Origin: JAJPXI01 sp051867655
GTDB lineage: Bacteria > Bacillota > Clostridia > Oscillospirales > Oscillospiraceae
Reading direction: 5' to 3'
NCBI GenBank assembly: GCA_051867655.1
Contig: JBJDYV010000113.1
Location: 12,178-76,177 of the forward strand
DNA: 64,000 bases
Below, one piece after another: positions 50,082 through 58,017 of this stretch. The translations under genes and the position numbers were made by a program. The notes beneath the pieces are model-generated. The model was not told the origin of the DNA. It saw only the letters and a program-made list of their open reading frames with translations, and searched no databases. Position 1 is the stretch's first letter. Every line of letters starts with the position of its first letter.

Positions 50082-51296
50082 ATGAGCAAAACATTTGTCT
50101 ATGTGGGAAACTGGAGCTTTCAGGCCAAGCCGGAAAAGGGGAAGGGCATCTCGGTCTTTTCCTATGACGCGGACACCGGCGCGCTGGAACTGATCGAGAC
50201 TATCCGCCCCGACGTGGCGGCGGGACAGCTGTATCTGGACGCCAAGAACCGCATCCTGTACAGCAACGACGAGTGCGGCGAGCGCCGGGGGGAGATCGGC
50301 GGCGGCGGCTACCTGCTGGCTTTCAAGATCGATCCCGAGACCGGCAAGCTGACTCTGATGAACCAGAAGGACTCCCTGTCCCCGGAGCCGTCCTACCTCT
50401 GCATGGACAAGAGCGGGAAATACCTGGTCACCTGCCACTGCGGCGACCCCTGGCACGTGACGAAGATCGTCCGCCGCCCCGACGGCTCCTTCGGCAATGA
50501 GGTGTTGTTTGACGACTCCGCCCTGGTCATGTTCCGCGTCAACGACGACGGCAGCCTGGGCGAGGTGTGCGACGTGTCCATCAACCCGGGCACCGGCGGA
50601 AAGGGGGAGAACTCCCAGGTCAACGTGGACCCGGTCTCCGGGCACATCCAGCTGGTGGAGGTGCTGTCCCGGCTCCACGCCGTGGTGGCCAGCCCCAGCG
50701 GCGAGCTGCTGGCCGTCTGCGACAAGGGCATGGACAAGGTGTACACCTACCGCATCGACCGGGAGAACGGCAAGCTGATCAAACTGAACGAGTGGACGGC
50801 CCCCGAGGTGGCCTGCTTCCCCCGCTACTGTGCCTTCCATCCCACCAACGGCGTGCTGTACGTCAACAACGAGAATTACGCCCTGCTGAACAGCTTCCAC
50901 TATGACGAGGGCACCGGCAAGCTGGACCGCTTCGACAAGGTCTACCTGCTGGACGAGGACCCTGGCATGGTGGACGGCAAGCCCGTGGGGGCCCAGGACA
51001 TCATGGTGCACCCCAACGGCAGGGTGCTGTACTGCACCCTGTGCGGCCTGAATCTGATCGTGGTGTGCCGCATCGACGAAAACGGCGTGCCCCGCCCGGT
51101 GCAGCGCATCAACAGCCGGGGCAACCTGCCCCGGGGCATCGCCCTGTCCCCCGACGGGCGGTTCCTGCTGTCCGGCAACATGGTGTCCGGCGACATCACC
51201 GTCTTCGCCGTGGACGAAGAGGGCCTGCTGACCGATACGGGCAGGACCTACGAGGCGGTCTCGCCCTCCGCCGTCCGGTTTTTGACCGTGGACTGA
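50082..51296 (+). CDS. Lactonase-family seven-bladed beta-propeller (copy 3)
   Basis: The product of 404 residues starts MSKTFVYVGNWSFQAKPEKG and has the propeller blades and DKGMDKVYTYRIDRENGKL signature of the Lactonase (PF10282) family around residues 210-230; the usual HPHSA segment is changed to LHAVVASPSGELL. ATG 50082 follows TAAGGAGGAGACGGAT, and the much longer open frame upstream is only the shadow of the preceding gene. It sits between two DAPG-hydrolase-like genes, an arrangement that suggests action on a lactone or cyclic product of those enzymes. Confidence 0.82.
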   Translation: MSKTFVYVGNWSFQAKPEKGKGISVFSYDADTGALELIETIRPDVAAGQLYLDAKNRILYSNDECGERRGEIGGGGYLLAFKIDPETGKLTLMNQKDSLSPEPSYLCMDKSGKYLVTCHCGDPWHVTKIVRRPDGSFGNEVLFDDSALVMFRVNDDGSLGEVCDVSINPGTGGKGENSQVNVDPVSGHIQLVEVLSRLHAVVASPSGELLAVCDKGMDKVYTYRIDRENGKLIKLNEWTAPEVACFPRYCAFHPTNGVLYVNNENYALLNSFHYDEGTGKLDRFDKVYLLDEDPGMVDGKPVGAQDIMVHPNGRVLYCTLCGLNLIVVCRIDENGVPRPVQRINSRGNLPRGIALSPDGRFLLSGNMVSGDITVFAVDEEGLLTDTGRTYEAVSPSAVRFLTVD

Positions 51297-51312
51297 GAAA
51301 GGGGAATACATT

Positions 51313-52149
51313 ATGAGCTATCTGACCAAACAGAAACTGAACAAAGTGGAAGAACTGATGCCCCTGGCGAAATACTATCACAACTACCCCATGCACGACC
51401 TGCCCCAGGAGGTCAAGGACGTGATCTTCGGCCACCCCATGAACTGGGAGGACGCCATTCCCGCCGAGCGGTTCCTGGACTGGCTGCTGCCCAAGGGCGT
51501 GTACAACGGCCACGAAAACGGCTACTGCATGTTCCCCGACGGCTCCGGCTACATCGCCACCTACATGCCCATCCCCGAGAACGTGGACGTGAAGAAGATG
51601 TTCTGGTACCTGAACTGGCTGAACATCCACCCCAAGAGCCAGCCCGCGGGCACCGGCAACCTGCGCTACAAGATCTGGAATCCCGCCGACCACTGGGACC
51701 ACTACTTCATCAACTGGGAGGACAAATCCGAGGGCGTGCACACCACTGAGAGCCTGGATCTGGGCGAGGGCGACCGCCAGTACGACACCATCCGCCACTC
51801 CTTCAACCTGCGGGAGTACGGCCTGACCCAGGAGCGCATCGATGAGCTGAAGGCCTCCGGCCTGAACGTGAACGAGACCTCCGACTGGGAGAGCTTCGAC
51901 GAGGCGGGCTGCCACCTGACCCTGGGCCAGATCCGCCCCCGTCCCGAGGGCGGCTGGGAGCGCCGCAGCGTGGAGTGGATCGGCTGGCGGCCCAAGGACG
52001 GCAAGATCGTGCGGGATGCGCGCACCAAGTGCGACGAGGCCTATCTGCGCAAGGTGGCTTACCACACCCTGATCGAGTGGTACCACCTGATGACCTTCAT
52101 CAACGACCTGTACGAGGAGTACCACGACCTGCCCCTGGACGCGGACTGA
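51313..52149 (+). CDS. DAPG/phloretin-hydrolase-like C-C bond hydrolase (copy 3)
   Basis: The 278-residue product shares the PhlG-type pattern: ENGYCMFPDGSGYIATYMPI, MFWYLNWLNIHPKSQ, RYKIWNPADHWDHYF (H127), HTTESLDLG (E146) and the HxxxE helix YHTLIEWYHLMTFINDLYEE (H251, E255). It is clearly related to copy 2 but far from identical, so the operon carries two specialised enzymes or a hetero-oligomer. It begins 16 bases after the propeller gene behind GAAAGGGGAATACATT. It may cleave the next intermediate or a related substrate. Confidence 0.78.
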   Translation: MSYLTKQKLNKVEELMPLAKYYHNYPMHDLPQEVKDVIFGHPMNWEDAIPAERFLDWLLPKGVYNGHENGYCMFPDGSGYIATYMPIPENVDVKKMFWYLNWLNIHPKSQPAGTGNLRYKIWNPADHWDHYFINWEDKSEGVHTTESLDLGEGDRQYDTIRHSFNLREYGLTQERIDELKASGLNVNETSDWESFDEAGCHLTLGQIRPRPEGGWERRSVEWIGWRPKDGKIVRDARTKCDEAYLRKVAYHTLIEWYHLMTFINDLYEEYHDLPLDAD

Positions 52150-52161
52150 GGGAGAACGCCC

Positions 52162-53046
52162 ATGAAACACGATCACAAACTGTCGGACCAATTTTTGAAC
52201 AGCGGCTATCGCAAATTCTTTGACCTGGCGTATGGGACCGCGTCGGCGGATCAGAAGCTGGATCTGTGGCTGCCCGACGCGCCCGCCTCCGGGCCGTACC
52301 CCGTGGTGCTGTTTTTCCACGGCGGGGCGTTTCGCGGGGGAGCCAAGCGGGAGGATCAGAGCGAGCCCGTCCTGCGCATGCTGGAGCACGGCTATGCCGT
52401 GGCCGACGTGGACTACCGCAAGAGCGGCGAGGCGATCTACCCCGCCATGCTCCGGGACGCCAAGGCCGCCGTGCGTTTCCTGCGGGCCCATGCCGCCCAA
52501 TATGACCTGGACGGCGCCCGGTTCGCCGCCTGGGGCGCCTCCTGCGGCGGCTGGATCGTCAGCATGCTGGGCGTGACCGCGGGTCGCCCGGAGTTTGAGG
52601 AGGAGGGGCAAACCAACCCGGAGCAGAGCGACGCCGTGCAGGCCGTGGTGGACTGGTGCGGCCCCTGCGGCAACTTCATGCTGATGGACCCCGACTTTGA
52701 ACAGAGCGGCCTGGGGGAGCCCAACCACACCCCGGCGGACTCCCCGGAGGGCCAGTTCATGGGCGGCTGTCTGACGGAGCTGCCGGAGCTCTGCCGTCAG
52801 GCCGCGCCGGGCACCTACGTCCACGCCGGCGTGCCCCCCTTCCTGATCGTCCACGGCAAGCTGGATCAGGTGGTGCCGGTGCAGCAGTCCCGGCGGTTCT
52901 ACGGGGAGCTGGTGGCCGCGGCGGGGGAGGGGTGCGCCGAGCTTCACGAGCTGGAGGGCGTGTACCACCACGGAAAGCCCTGGAACGACGACCCGGTCAT
53001 CGCGCGCCTCACCCTGGATTTCCTGAACCGCGTGCTGAAAGGGTAA
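52162..53046 (+). CDS. Alpha/beta-hydrolase, carbohydrate-esterase/BD-FAE-like
   Basis: The 294-residue product has the oxyanion motif VLFFHGGAFRGGAKRE, the nucleophile elbow AAWGASCGGWIVSML (GxSxG), an acid in VHGKLDQVVP and the catalytic histidine in GVYHHGKPW. This layout is typical of HGG-type esterases and feruloyl or acetyl esterases. A cytoplasmic location is likely because no signal peptide is seen. As the last gene of the operon it may open an ester or lactone linked to the aromatic compounds handled by the neighbouring hydrolases. Confidence 0.87.
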   Translation: MKHDHKLSDQFLNSGYRKFFDLAYGTASADQKLDLWLPDAPASGPYPVVLFFHGGAFRGGAKREDQSEPVLRMLEHGYAVADVDYRKSGEAIYPAMLRDAKAAVRFLRAHAAQYDLDGARFAAWGASCGGWIVSMLGVTAGRPEFEEEGQTNPEQSDAVQAVVDWCGPCGNFMLMDPDFEQSGLGEPNHTPADSPEGQFMGGCLTELPELCRQAAPGTYVHAGVPPFLIVHGKLDQVVPVQQSRRFYGELVAAAGEGCAELHELEGVYHHGKPWNDDPVIARLTLDFLNRVLKG

Positions 53047-53052
53047 AACGAT

Positions 53053-53099
53053 AAAGACGCCGCGCGGCCAAGCAAAATGCTTGGCCGCGCGGCGTCTTT
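53053..53099 (+). terminator. Very strong terminator at the end of the hydrolase operon
   Basis: A perfect 22-bp stem: left arm 53053-53074 starting AAAGACGCCGCGCGG, loop AAA, right arm 53078-53099 ending GGCGTCTTT. It starts 7 bases after the esterase stop. Confidence 0.9.
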
Positions 53100-53138
53100 G
53101 CGTGTCACAGCAAAGAATTGGAAGGTGAAAAAGAAGGT

Positions 53139-53375
53139 TCAATCCGTCCCCTGGGACGGCAGCTTGCCCCGAATGCGGGCCATGAGTGCTCCAGTCTCAC
53201 ACTGCAAAGCGGTATACGGACATTTTTTGTCGCACATCTTGCAGAGCTGCGCGTCCTTTTCCTCAGCGGCCTTCCGCTTGGCGGCCATCTCGGGCGACCG
53301 GACGGAGGGACACTTCGGGTTGGAGAGCGGACAATGATTTTTGCAGAGGGAACAATACTTTTCAGAGGTTTCCAT
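53139..53375 (-). CDS. Small protein with two CxxCxxxCPx5C metal-binding repeats
   Basis: The 78-residue product contains two copies of the same cysteine pattern, CSLCKNHCPLSNPKC at residues 8-22 and CKMCDKKCPYTALQC at residues 45-59, joined by a charged helix (EMAAKRKAAEEKDAQ). Eight cysteines in two identical sets suggest two zinc ions or two iron-sulfur clusters. The ATG at 53375 follows GAGAGGATACC on the minus strand and lies 35 bases after the amidohydrolase stop, so the two are cotranscribed. I do not recognise a named family. It could be a redox partner, small subunit or maturation factor for the amidohydrolase. Confidence 0.7.
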   Translation of the reverse strand: METSEKYCSLCKNHCPLSNPKCPSVRSPEMAAKRKAAEEKDAQLCKMCDKKCPYTALQCETGALMARIRGKLPSQGTD

Positions 53376-53410
53376 GGTATCCTCTCACTGCGCAGGGGCG
53401 CGCCTGCGGC

Positions 53411-54544
53411 TTACAGATAGAAGTTCTGCTCGCCGCCGATGAAGTCCTGTCCGGGAGGATTCACGAAGCCGGAGCGCCAGGTGGGCTCGGTGCTCTCCAT
53501 AGTGGCCTGATCGGGGATGTACAGGTCGGGACGGTTGGAGCAGAAGGTGTAGCGCGGATCCAGCTTGATCTTGTACAGGCGTACCGCGTTGCCGCCGATG
53601 ATCAGGTTGATCTCGTCCTGGGTGCACAGATCCAGATCCTTCAGTCTGTGGATCTGATGGGTGGACCAGCCGTAGTAGTCGGGCTGATAGCAGACCTCGT
53701 GGCCCACGGTCTTCCAGTTGTTGCGGTTGTTCCAGATGAAGGTGGGATCGGTGCGGCTCAGGCCGGGCTGGGTGGCCTGCATGTACCACACGCGGCTGCC
53801 GGTGTCGCCGCCGCCCCAGATCAGCTTGCTGGCGCCCACCTGGTAGTTCTTCAGGGCGTACTCATAGTACTCCGCGCGCCAGTAGCCGGTCTCCAGGTAC
53901 ACATGCTCATACAGGCCGGCCAAATAGCAGGCTTTCTTGATATCCTCGGGGGTCTGGCCGCCGCCGTGGGCGATGATGACCTTGAAGCCGGGGTACTTCT
54001 GGCACACGTTGGCGATCATGGTCAGGGGCTCTTCGATGCAGATATGGCTGTAGTCGTGGAAGTACACGGGCACGTCGTAGTGGGTGGCCAGCTCGGCGAT
54101 GGCGCACCACTCTTTGAAGCGCTCCACGCGGGTGGGACGCGGGCGGGGGCAGCCCAGGGAGCCGGGAGCGATCTCACCGATACCGACCATGATGTCGGGG
54201 CCCCAGGACAGAGCCTCGTCCAGCTCCTTGATGGCGTCGTTGATGTTCCATTCCTTCTCGCCCTTGGCAGCGGCCAGACGGGTCTTGCAGTCCACGCACA
54301 TGGAGCGGAAGCGGGTGGGGTTGTTGCGCACGATCTGAGCGTGCAGCTCATTGGTGGTGCCCACCATGCTGGGCAGAATGATGCCCATGTCCACGCCGTA
54401 GGCGTCCATGTCCAGCAGGATCAGGTCGGAGTTGTCGGCCTCCTCGACCATGGTGTTGACGCCCTTGATCTTGCTGTTGGCGTCCGGATGGTCCTTCTTG
54501 CCGGGATGGATGTGGCCGTCAACGACGAATCTTCCCATTTTCAT
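53411..54544 (-). CDS. Amidohydrolase-2-family metal-dependent hydrolase or decarboxylase
   Basis: The product of 377 residues belongs to the TIM-barrel amidohydrolase group that includes resorcylate-type decarboxylases (PF04909): metal-ligand start RFVVDGHIHPG (DxHxH), VYFHDYSHICIEEPLTMIAN, IIAHGGGQTPEDIKKAC and the terminal IIGGNAVRLYKI. Members hydrolyse or non-oxidatively decarboxylate aromatic acids. ATG 54544 follows AAAGGAA on the minus strand; a TTG nine bases earlier is possible. A near-consensus promoter lies at 54622-54651 and the tiny Cys-rich gene follows. In this island an aromatic acid or a lactone is a likely substrate. Confidence 0.8.
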   Translation of the reverse strand: MKMGRFVVDGHIHPGKKDHPDANSKIKGVNTMVEEADNSDLILLDMDAYGVDMGIILPSMVGTTNELHAQIVRNNPTRFRSMCVDCKTRLAAAKGEKEWNINDAIKELDEALSWGPDIMVGIGEIAPGSLGCPRPRPTRVERFKEWCAIAELATHYDVPVYFHDYSHICIEEPLTMIANVCQKYPGFKVIIAHGGGQTPEDIKKACYLAGLYEHVYLETGYWRAEYYEYALKNYQVGASKLIWGGGDTGSRVWYMQATQPGLSRTDPTFIWNNRNNWKTVGHEVCYQPDYYGWSTHQIHRLKDLDLCTQDEINLIIGGNAVRLYKIKLDPRYTFCSNRPDLYIPDQATMESTEPTWRSGFVNPPGQDFIGGEQNFYL

Positions 54545-54621
54545 AGTGATCAAATTCCTTTCTGATTAGTTTGAGAGGTTTGATGAATTTTGCAAGTGAT
54601 TAATTACATTCGCTTGTCACT

Positions 54622-54651
54622 AGTATAAAGAGGAGAGGGCCCGGATGTCAA
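54622..54651 (-). promoter_or_regulatory. Near-consensus sigma-A promoter of the amidohydrolase operon
   Basis: On the minus strand, TTGACA (54651-54646), an 18-base spacer and TATACT (54627-54622) lie about 80 bases before the amidohydrolase ATG. A loose GTGACAAGCG/CACTTGC symmetry between the -10 box and the gene could be a TetR-type operator. Confidence 0.65.
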
Positions 54652-54681
54652 GTATATTTTTAAATTTTTTTGCGCGGGCGC

Positions 54682-54716
54682 AAAAAAACGGCGGCAAGCG
54701 AAACGCTTACCGCCGT
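54682..54716 (-). terminator. Terminator after the TetR gene
   Basis: ACGGCGGCAAGCG at 54688-54700 and CGCTTACCGCCGT at 54704-54716 form a 13-bp stem with one mismatch. On the minus strand it is followed by a run of seven T residues (complement of 54682-54688). Confidence 0.8.
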
Positions 54717-54737
54717 CAGACAACCTGACAACCCCGA

Positions 54738-55340
54738 TCAATTTGCCGGATGCCCGGTGATCATGGACGCCATATACCGCGCCTGGGGGGGAAAATCCTG
54801 CTCAAATTCCGCTTCGATCGCGGGGGTTTTCTCCCACACATCCTGATATTTGCTGCCGGCCATCACCTTGCGGGTGATGTAGGAGACGAACATCTCCGCC
54901 AGCAGGTCCGCGTGCTCCTTTGCCAGGGGGCCCGCCCCGTCCAGCTTCCCGATGTAGGAGCTGAAATGCTCCCTCAGCACGGGGGAGATGAACCACCGCT
55001 CCTCGTTCAGCTGCTCGAAATTCAGCCCCTCGCCGATGTAAATGCGGATCAGGGGCAGGTTGGCGTAGATCTCGTCCAGATAGGCCCGGCCCATGGCCAT
55101 GAGATCGGCCGGAACGTCCTGAAAGGTCAGCTGCCCATTCAGCTTCTCCGGGTCGAAAACACTCTTTTTCATCTGCTCCACGGCCTGGAAAAACAGGGTG
55201 TCCTTGTCGTGAAAATAGCGGAACACCGTCAGGCTGTTCACGTCCGCCTTCCGGGCGATCTCCTTGATCGACGTGTTTTTATAGCCCTTCCGGGAAAACA
55301 GGCTGACCGCGCTGTTGATGATGCGCTCTTCCGTTGTCAT
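54738..55340 (-). CDS. TetR/AcrR-family transcriptional regulator
   Basis: The 200-residue product has a canonical TetR N-terminus: RIINSAVSLFSRKGYKNTSI, KEIARKADVNSLTVFRYFHD and DTLFFQAVEQM. The ligand domain is helical and unremarkable. It lies 26 bases after another TetR gene on the same strand, and upstream of the amidohydrolase operon, which it probably represses. Confidence 0.88.
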   Translation of the reverse strand: MTTEERIINSAVSLFSRKGYKNTSIKEIARKADVNSLTVFRYFHDKDTLFFQAVEQMKKSVFDPEKLNGQLTFQDVPADLMAMGRAYLDEIYANLPLIRIYIGEGLNFEQLNEERWFISPVLREHFSSYIGKLDGAGPLAKEHADLLAEMFVSYITRKVMAGSKYQDVWEKTPAIEAEFEQDFPPQARYMASMITGHPAN

Positions 55341-55366
55341 GCTACACGCTCCTCATGCAGTTTCGG

Positions 55367-55954
55367 TCACCGGACCGCAAGGAATTCGTAGAAATACTCC
55401 GTGCACTCCTGCACAAGAGCCTCCTGCGCGCGGCTGTTCGCCTCGGCGTCCGCCCCCGCGAACTGGGGCGCCTTGATCATGAACAGGGAGAACAGATACT
55501 CCGACAGCGCCGCGCAGTCGGTATCGATGATCCGGCCGAAGGATTTCAGCATGTTCAGGTAGGACACCATCTGGCTCCTCATGTTTTCAAACCGGCCGGA
55601 CGATTGGGAGTAAAACGCCTGGTCCCGCAGCTCGTCCACCTGCTGCACGGACAGCCGGTAGTTGGGAATGTGCTGCACGCAGATGCCGATGTATTCCCGG
55701 AACATCAGGGACAGGTCCTCCTTCAGGTCCGCGCCGTTGGTCAGGCCGCTGAGCAGAATGTCCTCCGCGCCGGGGGTGTTGGCGCAGAAGATCTCCATGT
55801 ATAAGTTTTTCTTGCTGCCGAAGTTGCGGAAAATGGTGGTTTCGTTGACACCGGACTCCGCCGCGATGGCCAGCGTCGTCGTCTCGGAATAGCCCTTTTC
55901 CGCGAACAGTTTACCCGCGGCATCCAGAATTTTCTGCCGTGTGGCGTCGTTCAT
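55367..55954 (-). CDS. TetR/AcrR-family transcriptional regulator (adjacent second copy)
   Basis: The product of 195 residues has a TetR domain (RQKILDAAGKLFAEKGYSET, LAIAAESGVNETTIFRNFGS, KKNLYMEIF). ATG 55954 follows AAGGGGAAGAACGCT; an earlier ATG at 55981 is possible. It sits directly before the TetR gene at 54738 and is probably cotranscribed. Two unlike TetR proteins in one transcript suggest integration of two ligands in the control of the amidohydrolase genes. Confidence 0.86.
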   Translation of the reverse strand: MNDATRQKILDAAGKLFAEKGYSETTTLAIAAESGVNETTIFRNFGSKKNLYMEIFCANTPGAEDILLSGLTNGADLKEDLSLMFREYIGICVQHIPNYRLSVQQVDELRDQAFYSQSSGRFENMRSQMVSYLNMLKSFGRIIDTDCAALSEYLFSLFMIKAPQFAGADAEANSRAQEALVQECTEYFYEFLAVR

Positions 55955-56200
55955 AGCGTTCTTCCCCTTACTGCCCTTCATGACTAAAATATACAGATAT
56001 TTCCAATAAAGACTGTTTTCTTATTATAGCATAGAAGTTCGCCGCTTGCAACTGATTCAGGGAATCCGGGGAAATTTCCCGCGCAAAAAAATGCCTCCCC
56101 CCTGCGAGCAGGAAAAATACGGGATCTGAAAAATGTAATTGATGACTTGCGGCCTTGAACCGGGCCCCGTTTCCGGCCCCGCGGGAGCAGGGGATTTCGT

Positions 56201-56229
56201 TTGACAGGATTCGACGGCTTGGCTATAAT
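56201..56229 (+). promoter_or_regulatory. Consensus sigma-A promoter of a lysR gene
   Basis: TTGACA at 56201-56206, exactly 17 bases, and TATAAT at 56224-56229 give a perfect housekeeping promoter 38 bases ahead of the lysR ATG at 56267. Confidence 0.8.
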
Positions 56230-56266
56230 GAAAAGAGAGAAGTCTGCGGCCGAGGGAGGGATCTGG

Positions 56267-57166
56267 ATGGAGCTGCAGTATCTCCGGGAGTTTATCACAC
56301 TGGAGCGGATCTGCAATTACACCCGCGCCGCGGACGCCCTGTACACCACGGAGGCCACCCTGTCCCGGCACATCCGGGCGCTGGAAAAGGAGCTGGGCCA
56401 GCCGCTGTTCCTGCGCACCACCCGGCGGATCGAGCTGACGCAGTTCGGGAAAAAGTTTCTGGTCTACGCGGAAAAGATCGTGGCCACCATGGAGGAGTGC
56501 GAGGCCAACCTGCTGAAAAAGGACTCCAACCTGGGCGAGCGGGTGATCATCGGCATTTTCGGCCTGATCTCCCCCTACGCGGTCATCCAGAATGCGCTGC
56601 GCAGCTTTTCCGCGCTCCACCCCAGCTGTACGGTGGGCACGATCCAGGGCGACCTGACGCAGCTGAAGGAAAAGCTGCTGAAGCGGGAATACGACCTGGC
56701 CATCGTCCGGGAGAGCACGGCGGAGGCGGACGATGTGTTCGGCCGGATCAACATCATGAAGGAGCCCCTCTGCGTCGTGGTGCCCAAAAGCGATCCCCTT
56801 GCCGGGGAGGAGGAAGTGGACGTGCGCAGCCTGAAAGGGCGCAGCGTCACGCTGCCCTCGGAGTTCATGCTTTCCCACCGACTGTTCGTGGAGCTGTGCC
56901 GGCGCAATGACTTTGAGCCCAAGGTGCGCTCCCTCCTGCGGGAGCGGGAGTTCCTGGAGAACTTTGTCAGCGTCGGCAGCGATGTGACGGTCCTGTGCGA
57001 GAACATGGCCCACCGGTCCGCCAACCCCGAAACGCAGGTGGTGAAAAAAATCACGCCGCCGACCTACGAATGTATCAATCTGCTCTACCGGGAAAACGGC
57101 CAGCAGCCGGAGGTCATCCGGGATGCGGTTCAATGCTTTGAGAACGCCAGCGTCCGGGATGGATAG
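56267..57166 (+). CDS. LysR-family transcriptional regulator of the second TRAP operon
   Basis: The 299-residue product has LQYLREFITLERICNYTRAA, DALYTTEATLSRHIRALEKE and LFLRTTRRIELTQFGKKFLV in the LysR DNA-binding domain, then an effector domain. ATG 56267 follows GAGGGAGGG; a longer frame starting at 56201 would run through the promoter. The gene is on the same strand as the TRAP operon that begins at 57421, separated by a terminator, and likely regulates it. Confidence 0.88.
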   Translation: MELQYLREFITLERICNYTRAADALYTTEATLSRHIRALEKELGQPLFLRTTRRIELTQFGKKFLVYAEKIVATMEECEANLLKKDSNLGERVIIGIFGLISPYAVIQNALRSFSALHPSCTVGTIQGDLTQLKEKLLKREYDLAIVRESTAEADDVFGRINIMKEPLCVVVPKSDPLAGEEEVDVRSLKGRSVTLPSEFMLSHRLFVELCRRNDFEPKVRSLLREREFLENFVSVGSDVTVLCENMAHRSANPETQVVKKITPPTYECINLLYRENGQQPEVIRDAVQCFENASVRDG

Positions 57167-57192
57167 CTTTTGAGAGAGCCTCTACACAATTG

Positions 57193-57237
57193 AATGCGTC
57201 TGGATTAATACGCAACGTGTATTAATCCAGACGCATT
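57193..57237 (+). terminator. Terminator after the lysR gene
   Basis: AATGCGTCTGGATTAATAC at 57193-57211 pairs perfectly over 19 bp with GTATTAATCCAGACGCATT at 57219-57237, followed by TTG. Confidence 0.75.
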
Positions 57238-57420
57238 TTGATTTGCTGGGGCGAGGAGGGAAATGCTAAAATCTGACATAGAATAGACAGAAAAATTTTG
57301 CAAAACGACCAAAAACCCGTGCGGAGCACGAAGCCGCGCGTTCCCGATGACGCTTGAAAGGGCGCTGCGGCAAGAACAGACGTGCGGAGGGAACCAGACA
57401 TTTAGGGGTGATAGAGGAAA

Positions 57421-58017
57421 ATGAACGAGAAAAAACGTGTATCTCCTGCTCTTGCAAAAGCCGACAAAACCATATTCAAGATAAGCAAATGGATCTCCTA
57501 TGCCGGCGGCGTGGCCGTGTGCGCCATCATGCTGATCGCCGTGATCGACGTGATCCTGGCCAAATTCTTCAAATCCGCGCTGCCCAGCGCCACGGAATGG
57601 ATCACGTACCTGAACGTCCTGATCGTCTTCCCGCCGCTGGCGTATGTGCAGCTGGAGCGCGGCCATACCAATGTGGAGCTGTTCAACAAGACATTTCCGC
57701 CGCTTGTCCTGAAAATCATCCGGATCTGCTCCCTGATCCTTGCGGCTGCCGTCATGGTGTTCCTGGCATGGCTTGGCTTTAAAATGACCGTGGCAAAGTT
57801 TATTTCCGGCGAGAGCAGCTCGTCCGACGCGTTCGCGGTCCTGGCATTCAAAATCTGGATCTTTGGAGCTGTTTACACCGTGGGATGCGGTCTGTGCGCG
57901 CTTTCCTTCCTGTGGAGCCTGGTGCGCGAATTTACGGGACTGTCCATCCTGGACCACACCAAACCGGCAGAGGACTCCTCCGAAGCTGTTGTGTATGAGA
58001 ATGGAGGGGAGTTTTAA
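57421..58017 (+). CDS. TRAP transporter small permease (DctQ family, second system)
   Basis: The product of 198 residues has four membrane segments (ISYAGGVAVCAIMLIAVIDV, WITYLNVLIVFPPLAYVQLE, ICSLILAAAVMVFLAWLGF and IWIFGAVYTVGCGLCALSFL) and the typical ERGHTNVELF motif between them. The large permease gene begins at the next base after its stop. The start follows GATAGAGGAAA. Confidence 0.9.
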   Translation: MNEKKRVSPALAKADKTIFKISKWISYAGGVAVCAIMLIAVIDVILAKFFKSALPSATEWITYLNVLIVFPPLAYVQLERGHTNVELFNKTFPPLVLKIIRICSLILAAAVMVFLAWLGFKMTVAKFISGESSSSDAFAVLAFKIWIFGAVYTVGCGLCALSFLWSLVREFTGLSILDHTKPAEDSSEAVVYENGGEF

